In this document: positions 35,281 to 43,504 of the stretch, piece by piece
How positions within the stretch are numbered: position 1 is the first letter of the stretch
How the letters are laid out: every line of letters begins with the position of its first letter
Source: Bacteroidales bacterium
GTDB taxonomy: Bacteria; Bacteroidota; Bacteroidia; Bacteroidales; UBA12077
Length of the DNA stretch: 64,000 nucleotides
Reading direction: 5' to 3'
NCBI GenBank assembly: GCA_028282785.1
Contig: JANQHE010000076.1
Location: 1 to 64,000, forward strand
Notes under the pieces: model-generated
Database searches by the model: none
Told to the model about the DNA's origin: nothing
What the model saw: only the letters and a program-made list of their open reading frames with translations
Program-made: the position numbers and the translations under genes

Positions 35281-36276
35281 TTAAGCTAATTCTCTGAATA
35301 ATTCGTTTTTATTTATTTTTCCAATACATGCTTCGATACATCTTCCGCAACCTGTGCAAACCAGAGATTTAAATTTTTGTGGTTTCCAAACATATTTGCA
35401 GAAGTATCTGTTTTTAAATCTTTTTGGAAGTTCCCCCAATGCATCTTCTCCGCCGGCAACTCTTTCAAAACCAGGATATTGACAAGCGTCTAATTGGCGT
35501 ACTTTCTCGAAATTTGGTTTGTCGATTAACAAGAAACATGTGCATGTAGGACAAATTGTCGCGCAAGCACCGCATGAAACGCAGTTAGAAGAATATTTGA
35601 TCCAGGTTTTGTTATCGGCCTGATCAACTATTTTTCCAGTTTTTTTATAATCTGGTAAGCCTGTATTATTTGCGATTATTTCGTTCTCAATTTTATGTTG
35701 CTTTAATTCAATATCTTTAACTTCTGATTCCGTAGAATTTGAAATATTTGCAATATTTTGTAATTCGCTGATGAGTTTTTCTCCTTTCTCAGATAATATT
35801 TCTAAATGGATTTTTTTATCCATTTGTGCCAGAGAAATATCAGCATTTTCTTTAGAGAATGGCTTAACTCCATATGTCATGCAATGACAATGCTCTAAGG
35901 TTTCAAAACAAGAAGATGAAATTAAAATGGTATTTTCTCTTCGTGCCTGATATGCATAATCAATGTAGTCTTTATCCAAGTATATTTCATCCAGGATATT
36001 TAATCCATGAATATCGCAATTAGGTGTTCCAATAATTATTCTTTTACTATCGGGCGTTTCTGATGTTAAGTTTTCTTTGATTGGTAAAAAGAAAGTTTTT
36101 AAAGGCGTAGTTGGTTTTGGAACATTATAAATGATTTCCTGAATATTTTCATTTTGAATGAGTTCGTAATCTATGGATTCACCTGTTTTTAATGGAGCAT
36201 AAATTAAATAATCTCCAAATAGCTGTTCTAATGCGCTATTCCAGTCTGAATTTAATAATGAATAATAATTTTTCAT
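35281..36276 (-). CDS. AsrA/HydB-like Fe-S subunit (sulfhydrogenase beta type)
   Basis: 331 residues from ATG 36276; a GTG at 36294 is in frame, but it lies inside the Rex-type operator and close to the predicted transcript start. The C-terminal half has two [4Fe-4S] motifs (CVSCGACATICPTCTC and CTGCGRCIEAC) as in AsrA and the sulfhydrogenase beta subunit. The N-terminal half has IIGTPNCDIHGLNILDEIY, typical of that family. With AsrB it forms a diaphorase-like NAD(P)H module. It is the first gene of the long minus-strand hydrogenase operon. Confidence 0.86.
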   Translation of the reverse strand: MKNYYSLLNSDWNSALEQLFGDYLIYAPLKTGESIDYELIQNENIQEIIYNVPKPTTPLKTFFLPIKENLTSETPDSKRIIIGTPNCDIHGLNILDEIYLDKDYIDYAYQARRENTILISSSCFETLEHCHCMTYGVKPFSKENADISLAQMDKKIHLEILSEKGEKLISELQNIANISNSTESEVKDIELKQHKIENEIIANNTGLPDYKKTGKIVDQADNKTWIKYSSNCVSCGACATICPTCTCFLLIDKPNFEKVRQLDACQYPGFERVAGGEDALGELPKRFKNRYFCKYVWKPQKFKSLVCTGCGRCIEACIGKINKNELFRELA

Positions 36277-36279
36277 ATC

Positions 36280-36295
36280 TGTGACATCGTTCACA
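36280..36295. promoter_or_regulatory. Rex-type operator before the [NiFe] operon (TGTGA-N6-TCACA)
   Basis: TGTGACATCGTTCACA is a perfect TGTGA-N6-TCACA repeat, the core of the known Rex consensus TTGTGA-N6-TCACAA (also similar to a CRP site). It lies 3 bases before ATG 36276 and at the predicted transcript start of the minus-strand operon, where a bound repressor would block it. Confidence 0.75.
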
Positions 36296-36297
36296 TA

Positions 36298-36329
36298 TAA
36301 ATTTATAAGTACAAATTTCGCATTGTCAA
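36298..36329 (-). promoter_or_regulatory. Promoter of the [NiFe]-Mrp operon
   Basis: On the minus strand TTGACA (36324-36329) is followed after 16 bases by TATAAA (36302-36307). The same stretch also fits the Bacteroidetes pattern with TTG and TAAATTTA about 21 bases apart. The predicted transcript start falls in the Rex-type operator. Confidence 0.65.
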
Positions 36330-36345
36330 GCTTTTTGTAAAAAAC

Positions 36346-36359
36346 ATGTTATAAAACAT
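36346..36359. promoter_or_regulatory. Additional palindrome in the rex-hydrogenase intergenic region
   Basis: ATGTT-ATAA-AACAT is a perfect 5-4-5 inverted repeat midway between the two Rex-type operators. It resembles a degenerate Rex site but lacks the exact spacing. Confidence 0.35.
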
Positions 36360-36465
36360 ATTGGTAAATATGTTAATATACTAAAAATCAACATATAATA
36401 AATAAAATTTTATTTTTCAAAAAACTTGCATAACTTGCAAAAAAGATTATATAAAATAATTTTAA

Positions 36466-36481
36466 TGTGAAACAAGTCACA
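36466..36481. promoter_or_regulatory. Rex-type operator overlapping the rex start codon
   Basis: TGTGAAACAAGTCACA is a perfect TGTGA-N6-TCACA repeat. The GTG start codon of rex (36467) lies inside it, so the repressor could control its own gene. Confidence 0.75.
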
Positions 36482-37099
36482 AAACATGTTATTCGGAATG
36501 ATTTAAAAAGATTATTTACGTATCGTTTATGTTTAATTGGTTTTAAGCGAAAGGGATTTGATCGTTTGTACTCCTATACCCTTGGCGAAGAGGCTGGCGT
36601 AAGTGCTGATCAGGTTAGAAAGGATTTTTCTAATTATAAAATTACCGGTAATAAAAAAGGTGGGTATAACATTGATGAATTGTTAAGAGCAATTGATGAA
36701 GTAATAAAACATCAGGATGATCAGTATATGATCTTGGTGGGAATGGGAAATATTGGTAGAGCTTTAGTGCAATATAAAACATTTAAACTGCGGAAAATGA
36801 TTATTGTTGCTTCATTTGATATTGATCCGGCAAAACAATCAAAACGTTGGAATGTGCCTGTTTTACCATTAGAAATGATGGATGATATAATCAAAAAGTT
36901 TCATGTCAAAGTAGCTATTTTAGCTGTACCTGCAATTTCAGCTCAAGATGTTGCTAATCGATTATATGATTTGGGGATAAAAGGGATATTAAATTTTGCA
37001 CCTGTAATTTTGAAAACACCCGAAGATATAATTGTTAATAATATAAATCTCTGCGATGAGCTTGAAAGTGTAATTTATTACACTCAAAAAGTTATATGA
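36467..37099 (+). CDS. rex: Redox-sensing transcriptional repressor Rex
   Basis: 210 residues from GTG 36467. The N-terminal winged helix (LYSYTLGEEAGVSADQVRKDFSNY, about residues 32-55) binds DNA; the C-terminal Rossmann domain has the NAD(H) motif LVGMGNIGRALVQY (about residues 88-101). Rex releases DNA when NADH is high, and so turns on fermentative and hydrogenase genes. It is divergent from the [NiFe] operon, with Rex-type operators at both gene starts, and 33-54 bases upstream of hypF. Confidence 0.94.
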   Translation: MKQVTKHVIRNDLKRLFTYRLCLIGFKRKGFDRLYSYTLGEEAGVSADQVRKDFSNYKITGNKKGGYNIDELLRAIDEVIKHQDDQYMILVGMGNIGRALVQYKTFKLRKMIIVASFDIDPAKQSKRWNVPVLPLEMMDDIIKKFHVKVAILAVPAISAQDVANRLYDLGIKGILNFAPVILKTPEDIIVNNINLCDELESVIYYTQKVI

Positions 37100-37153
37100 T
37101 TATATAAGATTTAAAATTAAACACCCTTTGTTATAAAAAAGTCTGTTTCCATA

Positions 37154-39382
37154 TTGGTTGAAGGGCTTATTCAAGGTGTTGGATTTAGGCCTTTTGTTTA
37201 CAGGTTAGCTAAAAAGCACCATTTAAGTGGTAATGTAGCTAATCGAACAGACGGGGTTGTTTTAAATCTATACGGTGATGAAAAAAAAATAGATGTATTT
37301 ACAAAGGAAATTGAATTGTTAGCACCACCTGCAGTAGAAATAAAAAATATACATAAAACTTTTATTGATGATTTTTTTTCGGATGATTTTTACATATTAC
37401 CCAGCAAGTCTATAGATGATCATATCACTGAAATAAGCCCCGATATTGCAGTTTGCGATGATTGTTTAAATGATATGAAAAATCAGCAACATCGGTTAAG
37501 CTATCCGTTTATTAATTGTACCAACTGTGGGCCAAGGTTTTCAATTATTAAAGCTCTTCCTTATGATAGGTCTAAAACTACCATGGATAAGTTTGAAATG
37601 TGCCCAATATGTAATTCTGAATATTATGATGTGGACGATAGGCGGTTTCATGCTCAACCTGTTGCATGCAATAATTGTGGCCCAGAGTATAAAGTGGATA
37701 ATCATTCGGGCTTCAATTTAATATTAGATAAGCTTACAGAAACAATAGATAATGGTGGAGTAGTTGCAGTTAAAGGACTTGGCGGTTATAACCTGATATG
37801 TGATGCAGCTAATGAAAGAGCAGTAATTGAGCTCAGGGAAATTAAAGGCCGGGATGCAAAACCGTTTGCAGTTATGTTTCCTGATTTAGAAACAGTACAG
37901 ACTTATTGTTACCTAAGTAAAGCAGAAAAAGAAATCCTTGAATCATGGAGAAAACCAATTGTTTTATTAAAAGAAAAAAAGCAATTAGCTAGGCAAATTA
38001 ATTCAGGATTACCAAGTATTGGTGCCATACTACCTTATTTACCTTTCCACTATTTACTATTCGAAAAACTTAAATCAAAAGCAATAGTTTATACCAGCGC
38101 AAATATTTCCGGAGAACCAATTATTTGGAATGATAAAAAAGCTTCATTAATTCTGGAAAATAATGTAGCCACTTTTGTAAACCATAATCGGGATATAGAA
38201 AATCCAATTGATGATTCTGTTGTTAAAGTTGTAAATGATAAAAATCAAATAATTCGAAGAGCACGAGGATATGTTCCAAATCCAATTGCAATACGTAAAA
38301 ATGTTGAGGGAGTATTTGCGGCAGGTGCCGAATTAAAAAACTGTTTTTGTATCGGTAAAGGTAAAAATGCAATATTAAGCCAACATGCAGGAGATCTAAA
38401 GAACCTAGAAACATATAATTTCTATAAAAGTACGGTTACTAATTTTTTTGATTTATATAGATTCAAAATAAAAGTTGTTGCGTGTGATTTGCATCCAGAC
38501 TATCTATCAACCCAATTTTCTGAAGATTTGGTTAAAGGTAATTTGAATGGAAATCGTGTCCCAATAATTAAGGTTCAACACCATCATGCTCATATTGTTT
38601 CTTGCATGGCAGAAAGTCAAATTGAGGATAAAGTTATTGGAGTTAGCTTCGACGGTACAGGTCATGGTTCGGATGGAAATATTTGGGGAGGAGAATTTCT
38701 GGTTTGTGATTCAAGATCATTTGAACGCTTTGCTCATTTTGAATATGTAAAAATGCCGGGTGGTGATTTGGCTGCGGAAGAACCATGGCGTATGGCTTTA
38801 TCATATCTAAGCAAATATTCAATTGTTGCAAGAAATAAACTCGATTGTTTTGCAAAAATTGACAGTACAAAACTGGAATTGGTAGGAAAAATGATTGAAA
38901 GTTCTATTAATTCTTCTTTAACCTCAAGCGCAGGAAGGTTATTTGATGCAGTTGCTTGCTTATTAAACTTATGTTCGGAAAATTCTTTCGATGCTGAAGG
39001 GCCAATGCGTTTAGAGTCAATAATTGATGAATCGGAAAAAAGACATTATCCATTTACTTTTAATGAAGGGATTATAAGCTTTGAAGAGACAATAAATCGG
39101 ATTCTGGGTGACTTAAATAAGGTTTCTATCCCCAGGATATCTGCGAAATTTCACAACACAATGGTTAATGTAATATGTGAAGTGATTAATAAAATGAGAA
39201 AAGAAACAGGAATAAATAAAGTTGTATTATCCGGTGGTGTTTTTCAAAACAAGTACCTGTTAGAAAATACTATATATAGATTAAAAGAAAACAAGTTTGA
39301 AACCTATACTAACCACTTAGTACCCCCAAATGATGGCGGGATTGCTTTAGGACAATTATTAATAGCATCAAATTATATGTAA
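37154..39382 (+). CDS. hypF: Carbamoyltransferase HypF
   Basis: 742 residues from the first usual start (TTG 37154). The order is: acylphosphatase domain (GLIQGVGFRPFVYR, GNVANRTDGV), two zinc fingers (CDDC...CTNC and CPIC...CNNC), YrdC-like domain, and a C-terminal Kae1-like domain with HHHAH (about residue 475) and GVSFDGTGHGSDG. It makes thiocarboxamide on HypE for the CN ligands of [NiFe] enzymes. The frame stays open upstream and the first acylphosphatase strand (KKSVSILVEG) would need an ATA start at 37133, so the TTG start may cut off a needed strand. Confidence 0.93.
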   Translation: MVEGLIQGVGFRPFVYRLAKKHHLSGNVANRTDGVVLNLYGDEKKIDVFTKEIELLAPPAVEIKNIHKTFIDDFFSDDFYILPSKSIDDHITEISPDIAVCDDCLNDMKNQQHRLSYPFINCTNCGPRFSIIKALPYDRSKTTMDKFEMCPICNSEYYDVDDRRFHAQPVACNNCGPEYKVDNHSGFNLILDKLTETIDNGGVVAVKGLGGYNLICDAANERAVIELREIKGRDAKPFAVMFPDLETVQTYCYLSKAEKEILESWRKPIVLLKEKKQLARQINSGLPSIGAILPYLPFHYLLFEKLKSKAIVYTSANISGEPIIWNDKKASLILENNVATFVNHNRDIENPIDDSVVKVVNDKNQIIRRARGYVPNPIAIRKNVEGVFAAGAELKNCFCIGKGKNAILSQHAGDLKNLETYNFYKSTVTNFFDLYRFKIKVVACDLHPDYLSTQFSEDLVKGNLNGNRVPIIKVQHHHAHIVSCMAESQIEDKVIGVSFDGTGHGSDGNIWGGEFLVCDSRSFERFAHFEYVKMPGGDLAAEEPWRMALSYLSKYSIVARNKLDCFAKIDSTKLELVGKMIESSINSSLTSSAGRLFDAVACLLNLCSENSFDAEGPMRLESIIDESEKRHYPFTFNEGIISFEETINRILGDLNKVSIPRISAKFHNTMVNVICEVINKMRKETGINKVVLSGGVFQNKYLLENTIYRLKENKFETYTNHLVPPNDGGIALGQLLIASNYM

Positions 39383-39383
39383 T

Positions 39384-39599
39384 ATGTGTTTAAGTATTCC
39401 TGGAAAAGTAATTGAAATAACCGGTGATATTGCGCAAGTATCGGTTGGTGGAACCATAGTAAAAGTGGGTATGCAAATGGTTGATGATGTTAAAGAAGGC
39501 GATTATGTTTTAGTACATGCCGGATTTGCATTGCAAAAAATAAATGAAAAGGAAGCATTGGAAACTTTAAAGTTGTTTCGGGAAATGAATGAACAATGA
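39384..39599 (+). CDS. hypC: Hydrogenase assembly chaperone HypC
   Basis: 71 residues beginning MCLSIPGKV, with the invariant Cys2 and the GDYVLVHAGFAL motif. It carries the Fe(CN)2CO group with HypD and delivers it to the large subunit. It begins one base after the hypF stop. Confidence 0.95.
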   Translation: MCLSIPGKVIEITGDIAQVSVGGTIVKVGMQMVDDVKEGDYVLVHAGFALQKINEKEALETLKLFREMNEQ

Positions 39600-39631
39600 T
39601 ATTGTCAATAAGCAGTTTGCAGTAAAATAAA

Positions 39632-39677
39632 CCTGTCAGGGTTTGTGTGTTGATATTGTGAATGAAAAACCTGACAG
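39632..39677. repeat. Inverted repeat CCTGTCAGG / CCTGACAG between hypC and hypD
   Basis: ACCTGTCAGG at the left pairs with CCTGACAG at the right around a loop of about 29 bases, and CCTGTCAGG is itself nearly palindromic. Similar AACCTGTCAGGGTTT elements recur between genes in many Bacteroidota. It has no T run after it. Confidence 0.5.
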
Positions 39678-39699
39678 CATTTAGAACAGAATTTGGAAT

Positions 39700-40785
39700 A
39701 TGAAATTTATTCAAGAATATAGAGACTCTAAAATAGTGCAGGAACTTTTCGGAAGGATAAAAGAAGTTAGCAAGAAAAGAATTGTTTTGATGGAAGTGTG
39801 CGGTGGTCATACAATGGCGATTCATAGGTTTGGTATTCCTTCTTTGTTACCAAATAACATTAAGCTGATTTCAGGGCCGGGTTGTCCGGTATGTGTCTCA
39901 GGAATTGGGTTTATTGATGCGGCTATTGATTTAGCTCAGCAAAAGGATATGATCATAACAACCTATGGGGATCTGATCCGAGTTCCAGGTTCAAAAACCA
40001 GCCTCGAAAAAGAAAAAGCAAATGGGGCAGATGTTCGAATCATTTATTCAACACTTGAAGCTCTTGAAATCGCTAAATTAAATAGTAGTAAAAGGATTGT
40101 TTTTTTAGGAATTGGTTTTGAGACAACAGCACCTGGAACAGCAGTGGCAATTCAAAAAGCATTTGAAGAGAATACTAAAAATTTCTTTGTTCTCAGTGCT
40201 CATAAAATTATGCCGCCGGTAATGGAAGCTTTATTAAATGAAGAGGTGAAAATAGATGGTTTTATTTGTCCGGGTCATGTGAGTACTATTACGGGTTCTC
40301 AGATTTATGAATTTATTCCCGAAAAATATAAAATAGCATGTGTTATAACCGGGTTTGAACCGATTGATTTGATACAGTCAATTTATATGTTAGCAAAGCA
40401 GATTAATGAAAATAATCCTAAAGTCGAAATTCAATATTCTCGTGTTGTAAAAAGTGAGGGAAACGAGAAGGCACAGGATATAATGAATGAGGTGTTTGAA
40501 ACCCGACCGGATAATTGGCGGGGTATTGGTGAAATACCGGAAAGTGGTTTAAAATTAAAGAAGAAGTATAAAAGATTTGATGCGGAAAATGTATTTAATA
40601 TTCAAATTAGTAATGCAAAAGAGAATGCAGTATGTATTTGTGGCCAGATTTTAAGAGGGCAGAAAACTCCAAAGGATTGTAAACTTTTTGGAATGGTTTG
40701 TTCACCGGATAATCCAATTGGAGCATGCATGGTATCTGGCGAAGGAGCTTGTCATGCTTTTTATAAATATAGAAACTATGAGTGA
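39700..40785 (+). CDS. hypD: Hydrogenase maturation protein HypD
   Basis: 361 residues with the conserved CGGHT motif (near residue 35), GPGCPVC (near residue 65) and the cysteine-rich C-terminal region that binds a [4Fe-4S] cluster (CICGQILRGQKTPKDCKLFG...CMVSGEGAC). It builds the Fe(CN)2CO group with HypC. It overlaps hypE by eight bases. Confidence 0.95.
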   Translation: MKFIQEYRDSKIVQELFGRIKEVSKKRIVLMEVCGGHTMAIHRFGIPSLLPNNIKLISGPGCPVCVSGIGFIDAAIDLAQQKDMIITTYGDLIRVPGSKTSLEKEKANGADVRIIYSTLEALEIAKLNSSKRIVFLGIGFETTAPGTAVAIQKAFEENTKNFFVLSAHKIMPPVMEALLNEEVKIDGFICPGHVSTITGSQIYEFIPEKYKIACVITGFEPIDLIQSIYMLAKQINENNPKVEIQYSRVVKSEGNEKAQDIMNEVFETRPDNWRGIGEIPESGLKLKKKYKRFDAENVFNIQISNAKENAVCICGQILRGQKTPKDCKLFGMVCSPDNPIGACMVSGEGACHAFYKYRNYE

Positions 40786-41788
40786 GTTTATTACATTGAA
40801 TCATGGTAGTGGAGGCAGGGCTTCGCAGGATTTAATCCAAAATGTTTTTATTAAATCTTTTGGCGATACCAATGCTATTTTGTCTGATTCAGTTGTTTTG
40901 CAAACCTCTAAGAACCAAATAGCATTCACAACAGATTCATTCGTAATTGATCCTATCTTTTTCCCCGGAGGTGATATTGGAAAGCTTGCAGTTTGCGGTA
41001 CAGTTAATGATCTATCAGTTTCGGGAGCAGTACCTAAATATTTAACTGCTTCTTTTATTATTGAAGAAGGTTTTTTAATACAAGACTTAAAACAGATTGT
41101 GAATTCGATGAAAGAACAAGCCAAAATTACCAATATAAAAATTGTGGCTGGTGATACAAAGGTGGTTCATAAGGGGAAATGTGATAAGATATTTATAAAT
41201 ACTTCAGGAATTGGAATTCTGGAAAAGGATTATTCACATATAAGTACCGCTGAAAAAATTGAAAGTGGGCATAAAATTATTGTAAACGGATTCTTAGGTG
41301 ATCATTCTATTGCAGTTTTAGGTGCGCGAAACGAATTGGATTTTAAAGTTGATGTTCAATCGGATTGTTCATGTTTGCACGATCTTGTTCAAGTTGTTTT
41401 GAAAACTGGAGTACGAGTGAATTTTATGCGTGATGTTACGAGAGGAGGATTAGCAACCGTCTTAAATGAATTGGCAGATATGGTAAACCTGGGGATTGAA
41501 TTAGAAGAAAAAGAAATTCCGGTTCGTGATTCCGTGAAGGGATTGTGTGAAGTTTTAGGATTTGATCCTTTGTATTTGGCAAATGAAGGGAAAGTTGTAA
41601 TGGTAGTGAATTCTGAAGATGCTGATAAAACCATTAAAATCATGGGAAATCACCCTTTAGGTAAAGACAGTAAAATAATAGGTGAAATTACAACTGAACA
41701 TCCAAAAATTGTAGTTGGAAAAACAGAGATAGGAGGTAAACGAATTATAAATATGCTGCAAGGAGAACAACTACCAAGGATTTGCTAA
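40778..41788 (+). CDS. hypE: Hydrogenase maturation protein HypE
   Basis: 336 residues from ATG 40778, overlapping the end of hypD by eight bases; a longer frame from 40688 would overlap by 98 bases with no HypE-like sequence. It begins with ITLNHGSGGR and ends with PRIC, the carboxyl-terminal cysteine that is carbamoylated by HypF and dehydrated to cyanide. The AIR synthase-like ATP-binding fold is visible (VAGDTKVVHKG, FMRDVTRGGLATVLNE). Confidence 0.95.
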   Translation: MSEFITLNHGSGGRASQDLIQNVFIKSFGDTNAILSDSVVLQTSKNQIAFTTDSFVIDPIFFPGGDIGKLAVCGTVNDLSVSGAVPKYLTASFIIEEGFLIQDLKQIVNSMKEQAKITNIKIVAGDTKVVHKGKCDKIFINTSGIGILEKDYSHISTAEKIESGHKIIVNGFLGDHSIAVLGARNELDFKVDVQSDCSCLHDLVQVVLKTGVRVNFMRDVTRGGLATVLNELADMVNLGIELEEKEIPVRDSVKGLCEVLGFDPLYLANEGKVVMVVNSEDADKTIKIMGNHPLGKDSKIIGEITTEHPKIVVGKTEIGGKRIINMLQGEQLPRIC

Positions 41789-41828
41789 GTAGATAATTTG
41801 GAATCTGAAATTTGAAATTTTAAAAAGC

Positions 41829-42173
41829 ATGCATGAATTAAAAATAGCAGAGGAATTGTTAGGAATTGTGTTACAAGTAGCCGAATCTGAGAATTTTAAA
41901 AAGGTTACCAAGGTTAATATTCAATTCGGCAAAATGATAATGATTGTTCCGGAAATTTTTCATTCTGTATTCGAAGGTGCTGTAAAAGGTACTATTGCTA
42001 AGAAAGCAAAATTAAATCTTGAAATATTAGCAGTAAAGTTCATATGTAAAAAATGTAAAAGAGAAACCGAAATAGATGATTTGTTATTTGTTTGTCCGTT
42101 GTGCGGATCAAATGACCTGGAAATGACCCAAGGAAGAGAAACAATTGTGGAAAGCATTGAAGGAGAAAAGTAG
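41829..42173 (+). CDS. hypA: Hydrogenase nickel incorporation protein HypA
   Basis: 114 residues starting MHE, the nickel-binding N terminus, with a zinc site of two CxxC pairs (CKKCKR and CPLCG). It delivers nickel with HypB. ATG 41829 is fixed by the MHE motif. Confidence 0.94.
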   Translation: MHELKIAEELLGIVLQVAESENFKKVTKVNIQFGKMIMIVPEIFHSVFEGAVKGTIAKKAKLNLEILAVKFICKKCKRETEIDDLLFVCPLCGSNDLEMTQGRETIVESIEGEK

Positions 42174-42299
42174 TTTAAAGGTTTGATGGTAAAATGGTAG
42201 GTTGGTAAATCGGTGAAAATGTGAAAGAGTAAATTAGTTGGCAGCGGCAGTATCCAGTGAAGTCTGAAATCTAAAATTTGTAACTTGAAACTAAATATT
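42174..42299. repeat. Low-complexity spacer between hypA and hypB
   Basis: The stretch has imperfect repeats of TGGTnnG-like units (TTTGATGGTAAAATGGTAGG and on) and ends with TCTGAAATCTAAAATTTG, a phrase close to the one before hypA (41799-41818). It shows no gene and no clear promoter. Confidence 0.4.
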
Positions 42300-42953
42300 A
42301 TGGAAATCAAAATACGTAAGAACGTTCTTGACAGAAATAAGAACAAAGCCAACGAAGTACGAGCGCTGCTAAAAGAAAAAAACGTTTTAATGGTAAATAT
42401 GATCAGTTCCCCAGGTGCCGGAAAGACAACATTGCTTGAAAAAACATTGGAGAACCTAAAGGGTAGGTTTAAGATAGCGGTTATTGAGGGTGATATTACT
42501 ACCGACCGCGATGCACAACGTTTAAAAGGGCATGGGGTTCCAATTGTCGTGATAAATACCGAAGGTGGTTGCCATCTTGATTCTCATAGCATATCTAAGG
42601 TGCTTCCTGAATTTAATTTGGATAAACTCGATATAATTTTTGTAGAAAATGTGGGAAATTTGGTTTGTCCTTCACATTTTGATTTGGGCGAATCATTCAA
42701 ATTAGCGCTGGTTAGCACAACCGAAGGTGATGATAAACCAATTAAATATCCTATGTTATTTAGAGAAGCCAAAGTTATTTTACTAAATAAAATAGACCTG
42801 ATTGAATATACCAATTTTAATAAATCCAGTTTTAAAGTAGACCTTAATAATGTAAATGGTAAGGTTCCGTTAATGGAGATTTCTTGTACAAAGAATATTG
42901 GAATGAGTCAATGGTATACTTGGATCTCTAATCAAATTACATCAAAATCCTAA
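42300..42953 (+). CDS. hypB: Hydrogenase nickel incorporation GTPase HypB
   Basis: 217 residues from ATG 42300. The P-loop is SSPGAGKTTLLEKTL near residue 38, and further GTPase motifs are VIEGDITTDRDAQR and NKIDLIEY. It lacks an N-terminal His-rich stretch, so it inserts nickel but probably does not store it. The nickel transporter at 22702 carries a His-rich loop instead. It is last in the hyp operon. Confidence 0.94.
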   Translation: MEIKIRKNVLDRNKNKANEVRALLKEKNVLMVNMISSPGAGKTTLLEKTLENLKGRFKIAVIEGDITTDRDAQRLKGHGVPIVVINTEGGCHLDSHSISKVLPEFNLDKLDIIFVENVGNLVCPSHFDLGESFKLALVSTTEGDDKPIKYPMLFREAKVILLNKIDLIEYTNFNKSSFKVDLNNVNGKVPLMEISCTKNIGMSQWYTWISNQITSKS

Positions 42954-43066
42954 TATTTGTTGTAAAACATATTTCTTAAAATAAGATAATAAGTACCAGT
43001 AAATCAGTCGAAAAGATTAGGTTGATTATTTAGATTTATTTTATTTAATTGTTAATCAAATAACAG

Positions 43067-43082
43067 TGTTATAAAAATAACA
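43067..43082. promoter_or_regulatory. Rex-type operator upstream of the second [FeFe] hydrogenase cluster
   Basis: TGTTATAAAAATAACA is a perfect TGTTA-N6-TAACA repeat (6-base arms). It lies just upstream of the -7 element at 43093 and covers the expected -33 region, so a bound repressor would block the promoter. Confidence 0.7.
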
Positions 43083-43092
43083 AAAAGCATAT

Positions 43093-43100
43093 TATATTTG
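43093..43100 (+). promoter_or_regulatory. Bacteroidetes-type -7 promoter element (TATATTTG)
   Basis: TATATTTG matches the TAnnTTTG consensus of Bacteroidota sigma factor promoters. It lies 58 bases before the first gene of the regulatory-hydrogenase cluster and directly after the Rex-type operator. Confidence 0.7.
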
Positions 43101-43158
43101 TAACATGAAAAAAACAAAAATCATTTTAAGGTACTAAATCGACTAAATCTTTACCGAG

Positions 43159-43503
43159 ATGAATATTAAAGAAGTGGTAGATATTATTGGTGGCAAATTA
43201 ATTTGTGGAGAATCCATGATTAATACTGAAATAGAGAGAGGTTTTGCATCAGATTTAATGAGTGATGTTTTAACGCTGGACTCCGATAATGTTCTGTTAA
43301 TTACCGGGTTGGCTAACCTGCAGGCTATTCGAACTGCTGAAATGTCAGATATATCTTGTATTGTTTTTGCTCGAAATAAGAAAATAACCAAAGAAATGAT
43401 GGAACTTGCGAAAGAAAATAATATTATCCTTATTGAATGTGCTAGTTCGGTTTTTAAAACTGCTGGAAAATTATATAAAGCTGGAATAAAACCTGTTTTT
43501 TAA
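43159..43503 (+). CDS. DRTGG-domain protein, first copy
   Basis: 114 residues forming a single DRTGG-like domain (GFASDLMSDVLTLDSDNVLLITGLANLQAIRTAEM). Such domains also occur in phosphotransacetylase and CBS-type proteins and probably bind a small molecule or nucleotide. It opens a cluster of regulatory genes just after the Rex-type operator and ends one base before the HATPase gene. A second DRTGG gene lies at 45290. Confidence 0.82.
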   Translation: MNIKEVVDIIGGKLICGESMINTEIERGFASDLMSDVLTLDSDNVLLITGLANLQAIRTAEMSDISCIVFARNKKITKEMMELAKENNIILIECASSVFKTAGKLYKAGIKPVF

Positions 43504-43504
43504 T

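Noticed and set aside
36280-36481. TGTGA-N6-TCACA sites considered as CRP sites
   Set aside because: The pattern also matches CRP, but rex itself lies between and next to the sites and hydrogenase genes are usual Rex targets, so Rex is the better guess. CRP is not excluded.
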